Shown here piece by piece: positions 25,056 to 34,512 of a stretch of DNA of 64,000 bases. This stretch comes from Pseudomonas sp. FP1742 (GTDB lineage Bacteria > Pseudomonadota > Gammaproteobacteria > Pseudomonadales > Pseudomonadaceae), in contig NZ_CP117460.1 in the NCBI RefSeq assembly GCF_030687145.1, forward strand, positions 1,488,001 to 1,552,000. Direction: 5' to 3'. The notes under the pieces were generated by a model. It was given only the letters and a program-made list of their open reading frames with translations. It ran no database searches and had not been told where the DNA came from. Both the position numbers and the translations under genes were made by a program. Each line of letters opens with the position of its first letter. The first letter of the stretch is position 1.

Positions 25056-25748
25056 ATGACTGCTGACGACCGTATCAAACTCGAACCGGGCTGGAAGGAG
25101 GCGCTTCGTGCCGAATTCGACAAGCCCTACATGGCAGAGTTGCGCACTTTCCTGCAACAGGAACGCGCGGCGGGCAAGGAGATCTATCCGCCAGGACCAT
25201 TGATTTTCAACGCGCTCAATTCCACGCCGCTGGACAAGGTCAAGGTGGTCATCCTCGGGCAGGACCCTTACCACGGCCCCGGCCAGGCCCATGGGCTGTG
25301 CTTTTCGGTGCAACCGGGCGTACCGGCGCCGCCGTCGCTGGTGAACATCTATAAAGAGTTGAAACGCGACCTGAACATCGACATCCCCAATCATGGCTAC
25401 CTGCAGAGTTGGGCGGAGCAGGGCGTGTTGATGCTCAATACCACCATGACCGTGGAGCGGGCGAATGCCAACGCCCATGCGGGCAAGGGCTGGCAGCACT
25501 TTACCGATCGGATTATCGAAGTGGTCAGCGAACACCGGCCACATCTGGTGTTCCTGCTGTGGGGCGCGCATGCCCAGAGCAAGCAGAAACTCATCGACGC
25601 TACCAAGCATCTGGTGCTGACTTCGGTTCACCCGTCGCCGCTGTCTGCCTATCGGGGGTTCCTTGGCTGCGGGCATTTCAGCCGGGCGAACAAGTTTCTT
25701 GAGCAGAATGGCGAGACGCCGATCGAGTGGAGATTGCCGCCGGTCTGA
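25056..25748 (+). CDS. ung: Uracil-DNA glycosylase
   Basis: This 230-aa family-1 UDG excises uracil from DNA. The water-activating loop is [13 protein letters not shown] with D70, and the minor-groove Leu loop is [17 protein letters not shown] with H192. The ATG at 25056 is chosen over an upstream in-frame TTG because the protein then begins [14 protein letters not shown], as in relatives; the ribosome binding site is weak. It is divergent from the hydrolase gene. Confidence 0.94.
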   Translation: MTADDRIKLEPGWKEALRAEFDKPYMAELRTFLQQERAAGKEIYPPGPLIFNALNSTPLDKVKVVILGQDPYHGPGQAHGLCFSVQPGVPAPPSLVNIYKELKRDLNIDIPNHGYLQSWAEQGVLMLNTTMTVERANANAHAGKGWQHFTDRIIEVVSEHRPHLVFLLWGAHAQSKQKLIDATKHLVLTSVHPSPLSAYRGFLGCGHFSRANKFLEQNGETPIEWRLPPV

Positions 25749-25768
25749 TGTGTTGACCGGGAGGGTCC

Positions 25769-25851
25769 TTTCGCGAGCAAGCCCGCTCCCACATTAGACC
25801 GTGTATGCCTGGACAGCTCGGTCTAATGTGGGAGCGGGCTTGCTCGCGAAG
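25769..25851. repeat. REPIN (inverted REP pair) between ung and the AbrB-like gene
   Basis: TTCGCGAGCAAGCCCGCTCC and its exact inverted partner form a near-perfect long hairpin. The central spacer (ACCGTGTATGCCTGGACAGC onward) is the reverse complement, with two mismatches, of the spacer in the REPIN at 45268-45351. Confidence 0.9.
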
Positions 25852-25867
25852 AGGGCGACTCGGTCTA

Positions 25868-26908
25868 TCAGACTGAATCCGGCTCCCGGTTCCAATACCG
25901 AAACAACGGTTCCGCCAGAAACAGTACAAACAGCAACCGCATCACCTGCATCGCCGTCACCAATGGCACCGACAGTTGCAAAGTCTCTGCCGTCAGGCTC
26001 ATCTCGGCGATCCCTCCGGGCATCATGCCCAAGGTCAGCGAGCGCAGATCCAGATGGGTCAGCGCACTCAAACCCAACGCCGCCAAAGTTGCGATCAACA
26101 TGGTCAAGACCGTGCCGAGCAGGGTTCGGCCCATGAACGACGGTGCCCGCCGGAAGAACTGCCGATTGAAGTGACACCCCAACCCGCTGCCAATCAACCA
26201 CTGGCCAATCTGACTGCCGCCGTTGGGCAGACCGATGTGCAGGTCCCAGGCAATGCTCACCGTCGCACTCACCAGCAACGGCCCGAACAGCCAGGGGTTG
26301 GGTTGCCGCAGGCGCTGCCAGATCCAGGCGGCAAGGGCGCCGGCCGGGAACAGAAGGGCCAGCCACCACCAGTTGACGGTCGTTGGATGCAAGACCGGCG
26401 CTCCGTCGCCCAACAGATATTTGAACGCCGCCGGCACACACAGCACCACCACCAGCACCCGCAAACTTTGCCCCGCCGCGACACGGCTGAGCACCGCACC
26501 GTTACGGGCACCGAGGTTGACCATCTCCCCGGAGCCACCGGGCATGCTGGAAAAGAACGCCGTGGCACGATCTTCGCCGGTACGCCGCATCAACCAGACC
26601 CCGACCACCGCGGACAGGCTGGTAACCAACGCACCGAAGAAGATCAGACCGAAGTGGCTCAGCACCTGCTCCATCACCACCGGGGTGAAGTGCAGACCAA
26701 TGCCGATACCGACGATCCACTGGCCGCACTTGCGCCCGCCAGGGATTTCCGCCAATTGCCAGGGAGTCAGGCAACGCACCAGGATGATCGCCAGTAACGA
26801 GCCGACCATCCATGGCAGAGGCCAGCCGATCTGGCTGGCGAGGTAACCGCCCAGCAGACCGACCAGCGGTGTTCCCCACCAGCTTTTGAAGGGGGGACGA
26901 TCAGACAT
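25868..26908 (-). CDS. AbrB-family membrane protein
   Basis: A 346-aa membrane protein of the AbrB/TIGR03082 family, with about ten helices in two duplicated halves (for example WWGTPLVGLLGGYLASQIGWPLPWMVGSLLAI and GMMPGGIAEMSLTA, the repeated MPGG motif). It has nothing to do with the Bacillus AbrB regulator; the family is probably transporters. Its start overlaps the tctA stop by 8 bp, so it is the last gene of the tct operon and may act on related carboxylates. Confidence 0.75.
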   Translation of the reverse strand: MSDRPPFKSWWGTPLVGLLGGYLASQIGWPLPWMVGSLLAIILVRCLTPWQLAEIPGGRKCGQWIVGIGIGLHFTPVVMEQVLSHFGLIFFGALVTSLSAVVGVWLMRRTGEDRATAFFSSMPGGSGEMVNLGARNGAVLSRVAAGQSLRVLVVVLCVPAAFKYLLGDGAPVLHPTTVNWWWLALLFPAGALAAWIWQRLRQPNPWLFGPLLVSATVSIAWDLHIGLPNGGSQIGQWLIGSGLGCHFNRQFFRRAPSFMGRTLLGTVLTMLIATLAALGLSALTHLDLRSLTLGMMPGGIAEMSLTAETLQLSVPLVTAMQVMRLLFVLFLAEPLFRYWNREPDSV

Positions 26909-28415
26909 CGGCGATAGCGCGCCGGGCGACCGAACGTTTGCGCCAGATGCGCAGCAGTGGCATCAGCAACATGATTGCCGTCAACACCCAGCAACCGAAC
27001 GTGATCGGGCTCGACCAGAGGATTTCCAGTGCACCGTTGGAAATCGACAGGGCGCGACGCAGGTTCTGTTCCATCAAACCACCGAGAATGAAGCCCAGCA
27101 GCACTGGCGACAACGGGAAGTCCAGCTTGCGCAGGATGTAGCCGAAGATGCCGATGCCGATCATCAGGAACAGGTCGAAGGTGGTGGCGTGTACGGCGTA
27201 GACGCCGATCCCGGTGATGATCGCGATCACCGGCACCAGTGCCCAGTTCGGCACGGCGAGGATGCGGGTGAAGATGCGGATCATCGGGATGTTGAGGATC
27301 ACCAGCATCACGTTGGCGACGAACAACGACGCGATCAGGCCCCAGACGATGTCCGGTTGTTGCTGGAACAGCAGCGGGCCCGGGGTGATGTTGTACAGCG
27401 ACAGTGCGCCGATCATCACTGCCGTGGTACCCGAGCCCGGAACACCAAGGGTCAGCATCGGCACCAAAGCACCACAGGCTGCGCCGCCGATGGCGGTTTC
27501 CGGAGCCGCGAGGCCACGCATATCGCCTTGGCCGAACGTGCCCTTGGCGCCGGCGATACGTTTCTCGGTCATGTAGGCCACCGCGCTGGCCAGCGTCGCG
27601 CCGGCACCCGGCAACACGCCCATGATGAAGCCCAGCAAACCGCAACGGATGTTCACCACGAACACCGCCGAAGCCTCTTTGAAGTTGAACATCATGCGCC
27701 CGGTGGCTTTCACCGCTTCCTGGCCACGGTGGGTTTTTTCCAGCAGCAAGAGGATTTCGCTGATGGAGAACAGGCCCAATACCAGCACGACGAACTGAAT
27801 GCCGTCCGTCAGATGAATGTTATCCCCGGTGAAACGGTATACGCCGCTGTTGGCATCGATGCCGACGCTCGACAGAAACAGACCGATCAGCGCTGCAATG
27901 AAGGTCTTGAGCGGTCGGTCGCCAGCCATGCCGCCGAGACAGACAATCGCAAACACCATCAGCACGAAATACTCCGCCGGCCCGAAGGCAATCGCCCATT
28001 TCGCCAGCAGCGGGGCGAACAGCACCATGCCGCAAGTCGCGATGAAGGCACCGATGAACGAACTCCACGCCGACAGCGACAGCGCTACACCGGCCAGGCC
28101 CTTGCGAGCCATCGGGTAACCATCGAGGGTGGTCATGACGGTGGAGGCTTCACCCGGAATGTTCAACAGGATCGAGCTGATCCGGCCGCCGTATTCGCAA
28201 CCCAGGTACACCGCCGCCAGCAGGATCAATGCCGACTCCGGCGGCAGGCCGAGGGCGAACGCGATGGGAATCAGCAACGCCACGCCGTTGATCGGGCCCA
28301 GGCCCGGCAGCAGGCCAACCACCGTGCCGATGAGGGTGCCGCACAGTGCGGTCACCAGGTTGTACGGGCTCAGCGCGACGCCGAAGCCCTGACCCAAATA
28401 GCCAAGAGTATCCAT
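26901..28415 (-). CDS. tctA: Tripartite tricarboxylate transporter large membrane subunit
   Basis: This 504-aa protein with about 12 helices is the transport subunit of the TTT system. Recognisable are ALCGTLIGTVVGLLPGLGPINGVALLIP near the N-terminus, YLGCEYGGRISSILLNIPGEASTVMTTLDG, and the later conserved LTLGVPGSGTTAVMIGAL. It is encoded directly after tctB (1 bp gap). The substrate is probably citrate, by similarity of the whole cluster to opdH-tctCBA-tctDE of P. aeruginosa. Confidence 0.92.
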   Translation of the reverse strand: MDTLGYLGQGFGVALSPYNLVTALCGTLIGTVVGLLPGLGPINGVALLIPIAFALGLPPESALILLAAVYLGCEYGGRISSILLNIPGEASTVMTTLDGYPMARKGLAGVALSLSAWSSFIGAFIATCGMVLFAPLLAKWAIAFGPAEYFVLMVFAIVCLGGMAGDRPLKTFIAALIGLFLSSVGIDANSGVYRFTGDNIHLTDGIQFVVLVLGLFSISEILLLLEKTHRGQEAVKATGRMMFNFKEASAVFVVNIRCGLLGFIMGVLPGAGATLASAVAYMTEKRIAGAKGTFGQGDMRGLAAPETAIGGAACGALVPMLTLGVPGSGTTAVMIGALSLYNITPGPLLFQQQPDIVWGLIASLFVANVMLVILNIPMIRIFTRILAVPNWALVPVIAIITGIGVYAVHATTFDLFLMIGIGIFGYILRKLDFPLSPVLLGFILGGLMEQNLRRALSISNGALEILWSSPITFGCWVLTAIMLLMPLLRIWRKRSVARRAIADV

Positions 28416-28416
28416 A

Positions 28417-28875
28417 TCAGTTCTCCAGAACGTCGAGCACGCCCAGTGGCAGTGGCACGTCCATCACCTTGTCGAACAGCAGATAAAGACCGATGGCCAT
28501 CAGGCTGATGATCACCGCGCTGGGCAGCCAGCGGCCGCCATACAGGCGTGCCATCGGGACCCCGATCAGAATGCTGGCGACGATGAAACCAAGGGGTTCG
28601 AAGGCCCCGGCGAACACCAGCAACAGCGCCACGCAGATGCCGATCTTGATCAGGGTTTCGCGGTCCAGTTTCGGGTCGTCATCGCTGTGCACGATCGGCG
28701 CCGGCCGAAACACCATGTACAGCAAGGCCAGGCCCATCAGGCCGAGCATCAGCAGGGGGAAGGCGCGAGGCCCGACCGGTTCGTAGGAAAAAGCCGCTTG
28801 ATACGGCCACGCCATCAGCGCCAGGCCGACACAGGCCAGCAACAGCACCGAAGCGAAAATGCGTTGTATAAGCAT
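28417..28875 (-). CDS. tctB: Tripartite tricarboxylate transporter small membrane subunit
   Basis: A 152-aa protein with four hydrophobic helices, the small subunit of the TTT transporter. The start MLIQRIFASVLLLACVGL at 28875 is supported by CAGGAG 6 nt upstream; a longer reading frame from a GTG includes the ribosome binding site itself and is less likely. It lies 58 bp after tctC. Confidence 0.85.
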   Translation of the reverse strand: MLIQRIFASVLLLACVGLALMAWPYQAAFSYEPVGPRAFPLLMLGLMGLALLYMVFRPAPIVHSDDDPKLDRETLIKIGICVALLLVFAGAFEPLGFIVASILIGVPMARLYGGRWLPSAVIISLMAIGLYLLFDKVMDVPLPLGVLDVLEN

Positions 28876-28933
28876 GGGGAACTCCTGGGCCACGACCCCG
28901 AGAACCGGGGCCGCAGCCGCTAGACAGAGGCGA

Positions 28934-29911
28934 TCACTGGATCAGGCCGAACTCTTTGGCCAGCACTTTGTAATCCGCAACTTGCTTCTTCACGTAGGTG
29001 TCCAGCTCCGGGCCGGTCATGGCGAACGGGAACAGTTCACGCTGATCGCGCAGCTTGGCGAAATCCTCGGAGGCCAGCAGCTTGTCGAAGGCGTTTTTCC
29101 ACCAGGCGTAGTCTTCGTCGCTGACTTTTGGCCCGAGGTAGAAACCGCGAACCACCGGCCAGACGATGTTGTAGCCTTGCTCTTTAGCCGTCGGAATGTC
29201 TTTCATTTCCGGCTCGTCCAGGCGTTTTTCGGAGAACACCGCCAGCAGACGCATATCCCCGCTCAGGATGTGTGGCATGGAGTCGGAGATGTCGGTGCTG
29301 CCAACCTGGATGTGGCCGCCGAGCAGGGCGGTGGCGATTTCACCGCCGCCTTCGAGGGCGACGTAACGCAGGTCGCGCGGGTTGATCCCTGCGGCCTTGG
29401 CGATCAGGGCGGTTTGCATCCAGTCCTGGCTGCCGACGGTACCGCCGGAGCCGATCACCACTGAGCTTGGGTCTTTCTTCAGGGCTTTGACCAGATCGTC
29501 CAGGGTCTTGTAGGGCGAGTCGCTTTTCACCGCGATGGCGCCATAACTGGTGCCAACGGCGGCCAGCCAGCGTACCGCGCTTTCATCGAAACGCCCGAAT
29601 TTGCCTTGGGCCAGGTTCAACAGCGAACCGCTGGACCAGGCCACCAGCGTACCGGCATCGGCCGGGCGCTGAGCGACCACCGCGTTGTACGCCACCGCGC
29701 CGACACCGCCGGGCATGTAGGTCACGCGCATTGGTTTGGTCAGCAGCTTTTCGTTGACCAGCGCGCTTTGCGCCAGTTTGCAGGTGAGGTCGAAACCACC
29801 GCCCGGCGAGGCCGGGGCGATGCATTCCGGGCGTTTGGGTTCGGCCAGCAATTGGCCGGCGAACAGCATGATGCCGGTGGCCAGAGCAACTTTACGCAGT
29901 GATAGGTTCAT
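28934..29911 (-). CDS. tctC: Tripartite tricarboxylate periplasmic binding protein
   Basis: A 325-aa Bug/TctC-family binding protein with signal peptide MNLSLRKVALATGIMLFAGQLLA. The mature N-terminus reads EPKRPECIAPASPGGGFDLTCKL, where PASPGGGFD is the ligand-binding loop of the family. It captures the tricarboxylate for TctAB. It is preceded by the porin gene (39 bp) and followed by tctB. Confidence 0.92.
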   Translation of the reverse strand: MNLSLRKVALATGIMLFAGQLLAEPKRPECIAPASPGGGFDLTCKLAQSALVNEKLLTKPMRVTYMPGGVGAVAYNAVVAQRPADAGTLVAWSSGSLLNLAQGKFGRFDESAVRWLAAVGTSYGAIAVKSDSPYKTLDDLVKALKKDPSSVVIGSGGTVGSQDWMQTALIAKAAGINPRDLRYVALEGGGEIATALLGGHIQVGSTDISDSMPHILSGDMRLLAVFSEKRLDEPEMKDIPTAKEQGYNIVWPVVRGFYLGPKVSDEDYAWWKNAFDKLLASEDFAKLRDQRELFPFAMTGPELDTYVKKQVADYKVLAKEFGLIQ

Positions 29912-29950
29912 TCAAGTCTCCTTAAGAGTTTTTGTTATGGACGTACTGAA

Positions 29951-31243
29951 TTACCAAAGGGCAACGCTATAGCTCACCAGCAGACGCACTTCATCGGCAT
30001 CGCGAGCGGAGTAGTTGGAGCGGTAGGTGGCATTACGCAGGCGTACGGCAACGTCCTTGAGGGCACCGCTTTGTACGACGTATTTGATCTCGGTGTTGCG
30101 TTCCCACTCTTTGCCTTCGTCACCGTTCTTGAGCTTGATGTTGTCGCCGCTCACGTAACGGCTCATGAAGCTCAGGCCGGGAATGCCGAGTTTGGCAAAA
30201 TCATAGTCGTAACGTGCCTGCCAGGAGTGTTCTTCGGCGCCGGCAAAGTCATTGATCTGCACGAAGTTGACCAGGTACGGATCGCTGCCATCGACGTAGG
30301 GGAAGGCGCTGTCACCGGACATGCGCTGATAGCCGGCGCTGAGTTTATGCCCGCTCAAGGCGTAGCTCACCATCCCGTTCAGGGATTTGTTGTCGATCTT
30401 GCCGCCACGGGCCGCGCCTTCGTCGTCACTGATGGCAAATCGCAGGTCGGTACCGAAAGTGCCGGGGCCGAACGGTTGCGAAGCGACAACACCGAGGAAG
30501 TGCTGGTTGTAGACTTCATCGAGTTGAGCGAAGTGGTAGCTGCCGGTGATCTTGTCGGTGAACTTGTAGTCCACGCCGCCAAAATCAAAATGCTTGCCGG
30601 CCACGGTGCCGGCGAAGCGGCTGTTTTTGTTGTTGAGGGCGATGTCCTCGAAGTCGGTGCTGTCGCGGTCCTTGGCTTTCTCCAGACGCCCGCCGGTGAA
30701 GGTCAGGTTCTTGATCTCTTTGGAGGTCAGCATGCCGCCTTCAAAGGTCTGCGGCAGAATGCGGCCGTCGTTGGGCTTGAGGATCGGCAGTTCCGGAATC
30801 AGGCTGCCGATTTTCAGTTCCGTGGCGGAGATCTTCACTTTGCCGGTCAGGCCGAGCTTGGAATACTCGTTCGCCGCGCGCCCGTCGTCATGGGTCGGCA
30901 GCAGACCGGTGCCGGTGCGATCCGGACTCGAATCGAGTTTTACCCCCAGCATGCCCAGTGCATCGACACCGAACCCCACGGTGCCGTCGGTGTAACCCGA
31001 TTGCAGATTGAGCATGAACCCCTGGGCCCATTCGTCCCGCTTGGATTGCTGGGCGCTGGTGCCGTCGCGAAAGTCGCGGTTGAAATACATATTGCGGGTT
31101 TCGAAGGTTGCCTTACTGTCTTCGAAGAAGGCAGCCTGGCTCAACGGCGAAAAACCGGCGAGGGCGGCGGCGCTGACAAGGGCGGTGTGGCTGAGGCGGG
31201 AAAAACGAGCAGGCGGGCAAGCCTGAAGCTGCATGGACAGCAT
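29951..31243 (-). CDS. opdH: OprD-family outer-membrane porin, OpdH-like
   Basis: A 430-aa porin with a signal peptide ending near SPLSQAAFFEDSKATFETRNMYFNRDF, the standard OprD-family mature start. Strand-like alternation runs throughout, and the C-terminus ends in ...EVRLLVSYSVALW, a terminal aromatic as needed for barrel assembly. Its position ahead of tctCBA and divergent from tctDE matches OpdH, the tricarboxylate porin of P. aeruginosa. It is the first gene of the transport operon. Confidence 0.87.
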   Translation of the reverse strand: MLSMQLQACPPARFSRLSHTALVSAAALAGFSPLSQAAFFEDSKATFETRNMYFNRDFRDGTSAQQSKRDEWAQGFMLNLQSGYTDGTVGFGVDALGMLGVKLDSSPDRTGTGLLPTHDDGRAANEYSKLGLTGKVKISATELKIGSLIPELPILKPNDGRILPQTFEGGMLTSKEIKNLTFTGGRLEKAKDRDSTDFEDIALNNKNSRFAGTVAGKHFDFGGVDYKFTDKITGSYHFAQLDEVYNQHFLGVVASQPFGPGTFGTDLRFAISDDEGAARGGKIDNKSLNGMVSYALSGHKLSAGYQRMSGDSAFPYVDGSDPYLVNFVQINDFAGAEEHSWQARYDYDFAKLGIPGLSFMSRYVSGDNIKLKNGDEGKEWERNTEIKYVVQSGALKDVAVRLRNATYRSNYSARDADEVRLLVSYSVALW

Positions 31244-31477
31244 GGTGACATACTCCGTTTATTGTTCTTATTGGCGAAAACGCTTCAAGGCGTTTTTCGT
31301 ATCGCTGTGTGCGGCAGCGACGGCAGTCGAAACTGTCCGTGGCTGGACTCTAACCGGCCAACCTTTCGCTAACCTTTCAGCTGACTTTCACGGTTTTCGG
31401 GCTTCACAGCGGCGGATGCGGCTGTAAACTCCGCGCCAAAGAATGGCGTCGACCATCCCTGAATGAGGTAAAGATCC

Positions 31478-32149
31478 ATGCGTGTTCTGCTCGTCGAAGA
31501 CCATCTGCAGCTTGCCGAAAGTGTCGCCCAGGCGCTCAAGAGCACTGGCCTGACCGTGGATGTGCTGCACGACGGCGTGGCGGCCGACCTGGCCTTGAGC
31601 AGCGAGGAATACGCCGTGGCGATCCTCGATGTGGGCCTGCCGCGCATGGATGGTTTCGAAGTGCTGGCGCGCTTGCGGGCCCGGGGCAAGAACCTGCCGG
31701 TACTGATGTTGACCGCCCGCAGTGACGTCAAGGACCGGGTCCATGGCCTGAACCTCGGCGCCGACGATTACCTGGCCAAACCTTTCGAACTGACCGAACT
31801 CGAAGCCCGGGTCAAAGCCTTGCTGCGCCGTAGTGTGCTCGGCGGCGAACGTCAGCAGACCTGTGGCGTACTGGCTTACGATCTGGACACCCGGCGTTTT
31901 ACCCTTGGCGAAGAACTGCTGACCCTGACTTCCCGCGAGCAAGCCGTGCTCGAAGCCCTGATCGCCCGTCCCGGTCGGGTGATGAGCAAGGAGCAACTGG
32001 CCGCTCAGGTCTTCGGCCTGGACGAGGAAGCCAGTCCCGATGCCATCGAAATCTACATCCACCGCTTGCGCAAGAAACTCGACGGTCAACCGGTGGCGAT
32101 CGTGACTTTCCGTGGCCTTGGCTATTTGCTGGAAAGCCGCGATGCATAA
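31478..32149 (+). CDS. tctD: Two-component response regulator TctD
   Basis: A 223-aa OmpR/PhoB-type regulator. The receiver domain (1-~115) has the phospho-acceptor D51 in ILDVGLPRMDGF and the acidic pair E7-D8. The winged-helix DNA-binding domain (~125-223) shows LTSREQAVLEALIARPGRVMSKEQL and EIYIHRLRKKLDG...TFRGLGYLLE. It is divergent from opdH-tctCBA, whose induction by tricarboxylates it probably controls. It overlaps tctE by 8 bp. Confidence 0.92.
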   Translation: MRVLLVEDHLQLAESVAQALKSTGLTVDVLHDGVAADLALSSEEYAVAILDVGLPRMDGFEVLARLRARGKNLPVLMLTARSDVKDRVHGLNLGADDYLAKPFELTELEARVKALLRRSVLGGERQQTCGVLAYDLDTRRFTLGEELLTLTSREQAVLEALIARPGRVMSKEQLAAQVFGLDEEASPDAIEIYIHRLRKKLDGQPVAIVTFRGLGYLLESRDA

Positions 32150-33530
32150 GCTCAGCAGCCTGCGTTGGCGGTTGCTGTGGAACCTCGCGCTATTGCTGGT
32201 GGTGTTGATGCTCGCCAGTGGTTTGAGCGCGTACTGGAATGGTCGCGAAGCCGCCGACACCGCTTATGACCGGACCTTGCTGGCCTCGGCCCGGACCATC
32301 GCCGCAGGCCTGTCCCAGCGCGACGGCAGCCTCAGCGCCAACGTGCCTTATGTGGCCCTCGATACGTTCGCCTACGACAGCGCCGGGCGGATTTTTTACC
32401 TGGTCAACGACATCAATCAGAAGCTGATCTCGGGCTACGAAAACCTGCCGGCACCGCCGCCGGGAACGCCACGTACCGATGATTATCCGGCGCTGGCGCG
32501 TTTCTATAACGCCACATATCAAGGACAGAACGTGCGGGTGGTCAGCCTGCTCAAAGCGGTCAGTGAGCCGAACATGAACGGCATGGCGGAAATCCGCGTG
32601 GCGGAAACCGATGAGGCGCGGGTCCGCATGGCGCGCAGCCTGATGGCCGACACCTTATTGCGTCTGGGCATGCTGGCGATCGGTGCGCTGCTGCTGGTGT
32701 GGTTTGCGGTCAGTGCCGCGCTGCGTCCGCTGGAACGCTTGCGCACGGCAGTGGAAGAGCGGCAGCCCGATGACTTGCGGCCCTTGCCGCTGGTGGAAGT
32801 GCAGCACGAGTTGGGGCCGCTGGTGCGTGCGCTCAATCACTTTACCGAGCGCTTGCGCGGGCAGTTCGAGCGTCAGGCGCAGTTCATCGCCGATGCCGCC
32901 CATGAACTGCGCACGCCGTTGGCGGCGCTCAAGGCACGACTCGAGCTGGGCTTGCGCTCGAACGAACCGCAAGTCTGGCGTAGCACCCTGGAAACCGTCG
33001 CCCAGGGCACGGATCGCCTGACCCATCTGGCCAATCAATTGCTCTCGCTGGCACGGGTCGAGAATGGCGCCCGGGCCATCGCCGAGGGCGGTGCGCAGCT
33101 GCTCGACCTCAGTCAGTTGGCCCGTGAACTGGGCATGGCCATGGCACCACTGGCCCATGCACGTGGCGTGGCACTGGCGCTGGAGGCCGACGAACCGGTG
33201 TGGATGCGTGGTGAGCCGACGCTGCTGAACGAGCTGTTGAGCAATCTGGTGGACAACGCGCTGGCGCATACGCCGCCGGGGGGCAATGTGATCCTGCGGG
33301 TCACGGCGCCGGCGGTGCTGGAGGTCGAGGACGATGGGCCGGGAATTCCTCTCGAAGAGCGGGAGTTGGTGTTCGAACGGTTTTACCGGCGCAATCAGCA
33401 GGTGGCTGGATCGGGATTGGGGCTGGCGATTGTCGGCGAGATCTGCCGCGCCCACCTGGCGCAGATCAGCCTGCACGATGGCGAGTTGGCGGGGCTGAAG
33501 GTGCGGGTGAGTTTTATTGCGGGGGAGTGA
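32142..33530 (+). CDS. tctE: Two-component sensor histidine kinase TctE
   Basis: A 462-aa membrane sensor kinase. The first helix is at about 12-30, a periplasmic sensory loop of ~130 residues follows, and a second helix is near 180-200, followed by a HAMP-like linker. The H-box FIADAAHELRTPLAALKARLELGL has phospho-acceptor H254. The N box is ELLSNLVDNALAHTPPGG and the G boxes include DDGPGIP and GSGLGLAIV. ATG 32142 lies within the end of tctD (stop at 32149), so translation is coupled. Confidence 0.92.
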   Translation: MHKLSSLRWRLLWNLALLLVVLMLASGLSAYWNGREAADTAYDRTLLASARTIAAGLSQRDGSLSANVPYVALDTFAYDSAGRIFYLVNDINQKLISGYENLPAPPPGTPRTDDYPALARFYNATYQGQNVRVVSLLKAVSEPNMNGMAEIRVAETDEARVRMARSLMADTLLRLGMLAIGALLLVWFAVSAALRPLERLRTAVEERQPDDLRPLPLVEVQHELGPLVRALNHFTERLRGQFERQAQFIADAAHELRTPLAALKARLELGLRSNEPQVWRSTLETVAQGTDRLTHLANQLLSLARVENGARAIAEGGAQLLDLSQLARELGMAMAPLAHARGVALALEADEPVWMRGEPTLLNELLSNLVDNALAHTPPGGNVILRVTAPAVLEVEDDGPGIPLEERELVFERFYRRNQQVAGSGLGLAIVGEICRAHLAQISLHDGELAGLKVRVSFIAGE

Positions 33531-33560
33531 GCACACTCACACCTGTGGAGAGAGGCTTGT

Positions 33561-33651
33561 TGTGGCGAGGGGGCTTGCCCCCGTTGGACTGCGCAGCAGT
33601 CCCTTCTTGGGGACGCTTCGCAGCCCAACGGGAGCAAGCCCCCTCGCCACA
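33561..33651. repeat. REP pair (GGCGAGGGGGCTTGCCCCC type)
   Basis: TGTGGCGAGGGGGCTTGCCC at 33561 is mirrored by GGGAGCAAGCCCCCTCGCCA ending at 33650, with only one mismatch across 27-bp arms. It lies in the gap between the convergent tctE and HDOD genes and is the same REP type as the one inside the carboxylase gene. Confidence 0.9.
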
Positions 33652-33655
33652 GAAA

Positions 33656-34477
33656 TCAGTAAAACATCGACCGCGACTCTTCCAGATCCTTGTACATCGC
33701 CTCGTTGTCCGGATCGATCCCCAGCTTCTTGAAGGCCGGGACGCTGAATGGGTCGATACGGGCCAGTGGATGATCGCTGTCCTTGTGGCAGTACAGGCTG
33801 GCCACTTGCACCAGATCGACATAGTCGACCCGCTCCGATTGCCGCTTGAAATCCAGATACCGCCCCGGCAGTTGCACCAGCATTTCCGGGAACTCCCAGA
33901 CCCTGAGCAATTTATCGCCGAGCAGCGGATGAATGCGGTCGATCACATGGTTGAGGCTGACCGGGTCCGAGAGCAATTCATAGTGATCCTCGGCGTAGGT
34001 CAGGATCGGCAGCACGCCAATCTGGTGTACCAGCCCGCCGAGCGCTGCCTGATCAGGCTTGAGTTGAGTGTAACTGCGGCACAGCGCATAGCTGACGCCG
34101 GCGATTTCCAGGCTTTTGCGCCAGACTTCACGCATTTTCTGCTCCACCACTTCGGAACGGGCGTTGAAGATCTGTTCCATCACCAGGCCGATGGCCAGGT
34201 TGCTGCTGTAATTGACCCCCAGCCGGGTGATGGCCGTGTGCAGGTCAGTTACTTCCTGGGTCGCGCGCAGCAGCGGGCTATTGACCACTTTGATCAGCCG
34301 CGCCGACAGCGCGGTATCGCGGCCAATCACTTTGCTCAGGGTGCTGACACTGATTTCCGGGTCTTCGGCGGCCTTGCGAATCTGCAGGGCCACTTCCGGT
34401 AGTGTTGGCAGAACCAGGTCATCATTATCGATGGCCTCAACCAAATCCTGTTGGACCTTATCCGCCAGCTCGCTCAT
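33656..34477 (-). CDS. HDOD-domain signalling protein
   Basis: This 273-aa cytosolic protein consists almost entirely of an HDOD domain. LVLPTLPEVALQIRKAAEDPEISVSTLSKVIGRDTALSARLIKVVNSPLL is the typical start, and HQIGVLPILTYAED the middle. HDOD proteins lack the catalytic HD metal site and act in signalling, often linked to motility, stress or c-di-GMP. There is no partner domain, and the specific role is unknown. It lies 35 bp downstream of ygfZ on the same strand and may be co-transcribed with it. Confidence 0.82.
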   Translation of the reverse strand: MSELADKVQQDLVEAIDNDDLVLPTLPEVALQIRKAAEDPEISVSTLSKVIGRDTALSARLIKVVNSPLLRATQEVTDLHTAITRLGVNYSSNLAIGLVMEQIFNARSEVVEQKMREVWRKSLEIAGVSYALCRSYTQLKPDQAALGGLVHQIGVLPILTYAEDHYELLSDPVSLNHVIDRIHPLLGDKLLRVWEFPEMLVQLPGRYLDFKRQSERVDYVDLVQVASLYCHKDSDHPLARIDPFSVPAFKKLGIDPDNEAMYKDLEESRSMFY

Positions 34478-34512
34478 TTCTTTTCTCTAGGGTATTGCGA
34501 CAAATGCTGCTG

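Noticed and set aside
26886..28508. A 540-codon plus-strand frame opposite tctA
   Set aside because: Extreme Gln/His/Arg composition typical of antisense reading; tctA is clearly the coding strand.
30071..31372. A 433-codon plus-strand frame opposite the OprD-family porin gene
   Set aside because: Antisense artefact; the porin has a signal peptide and a barrel-type C-terminus.
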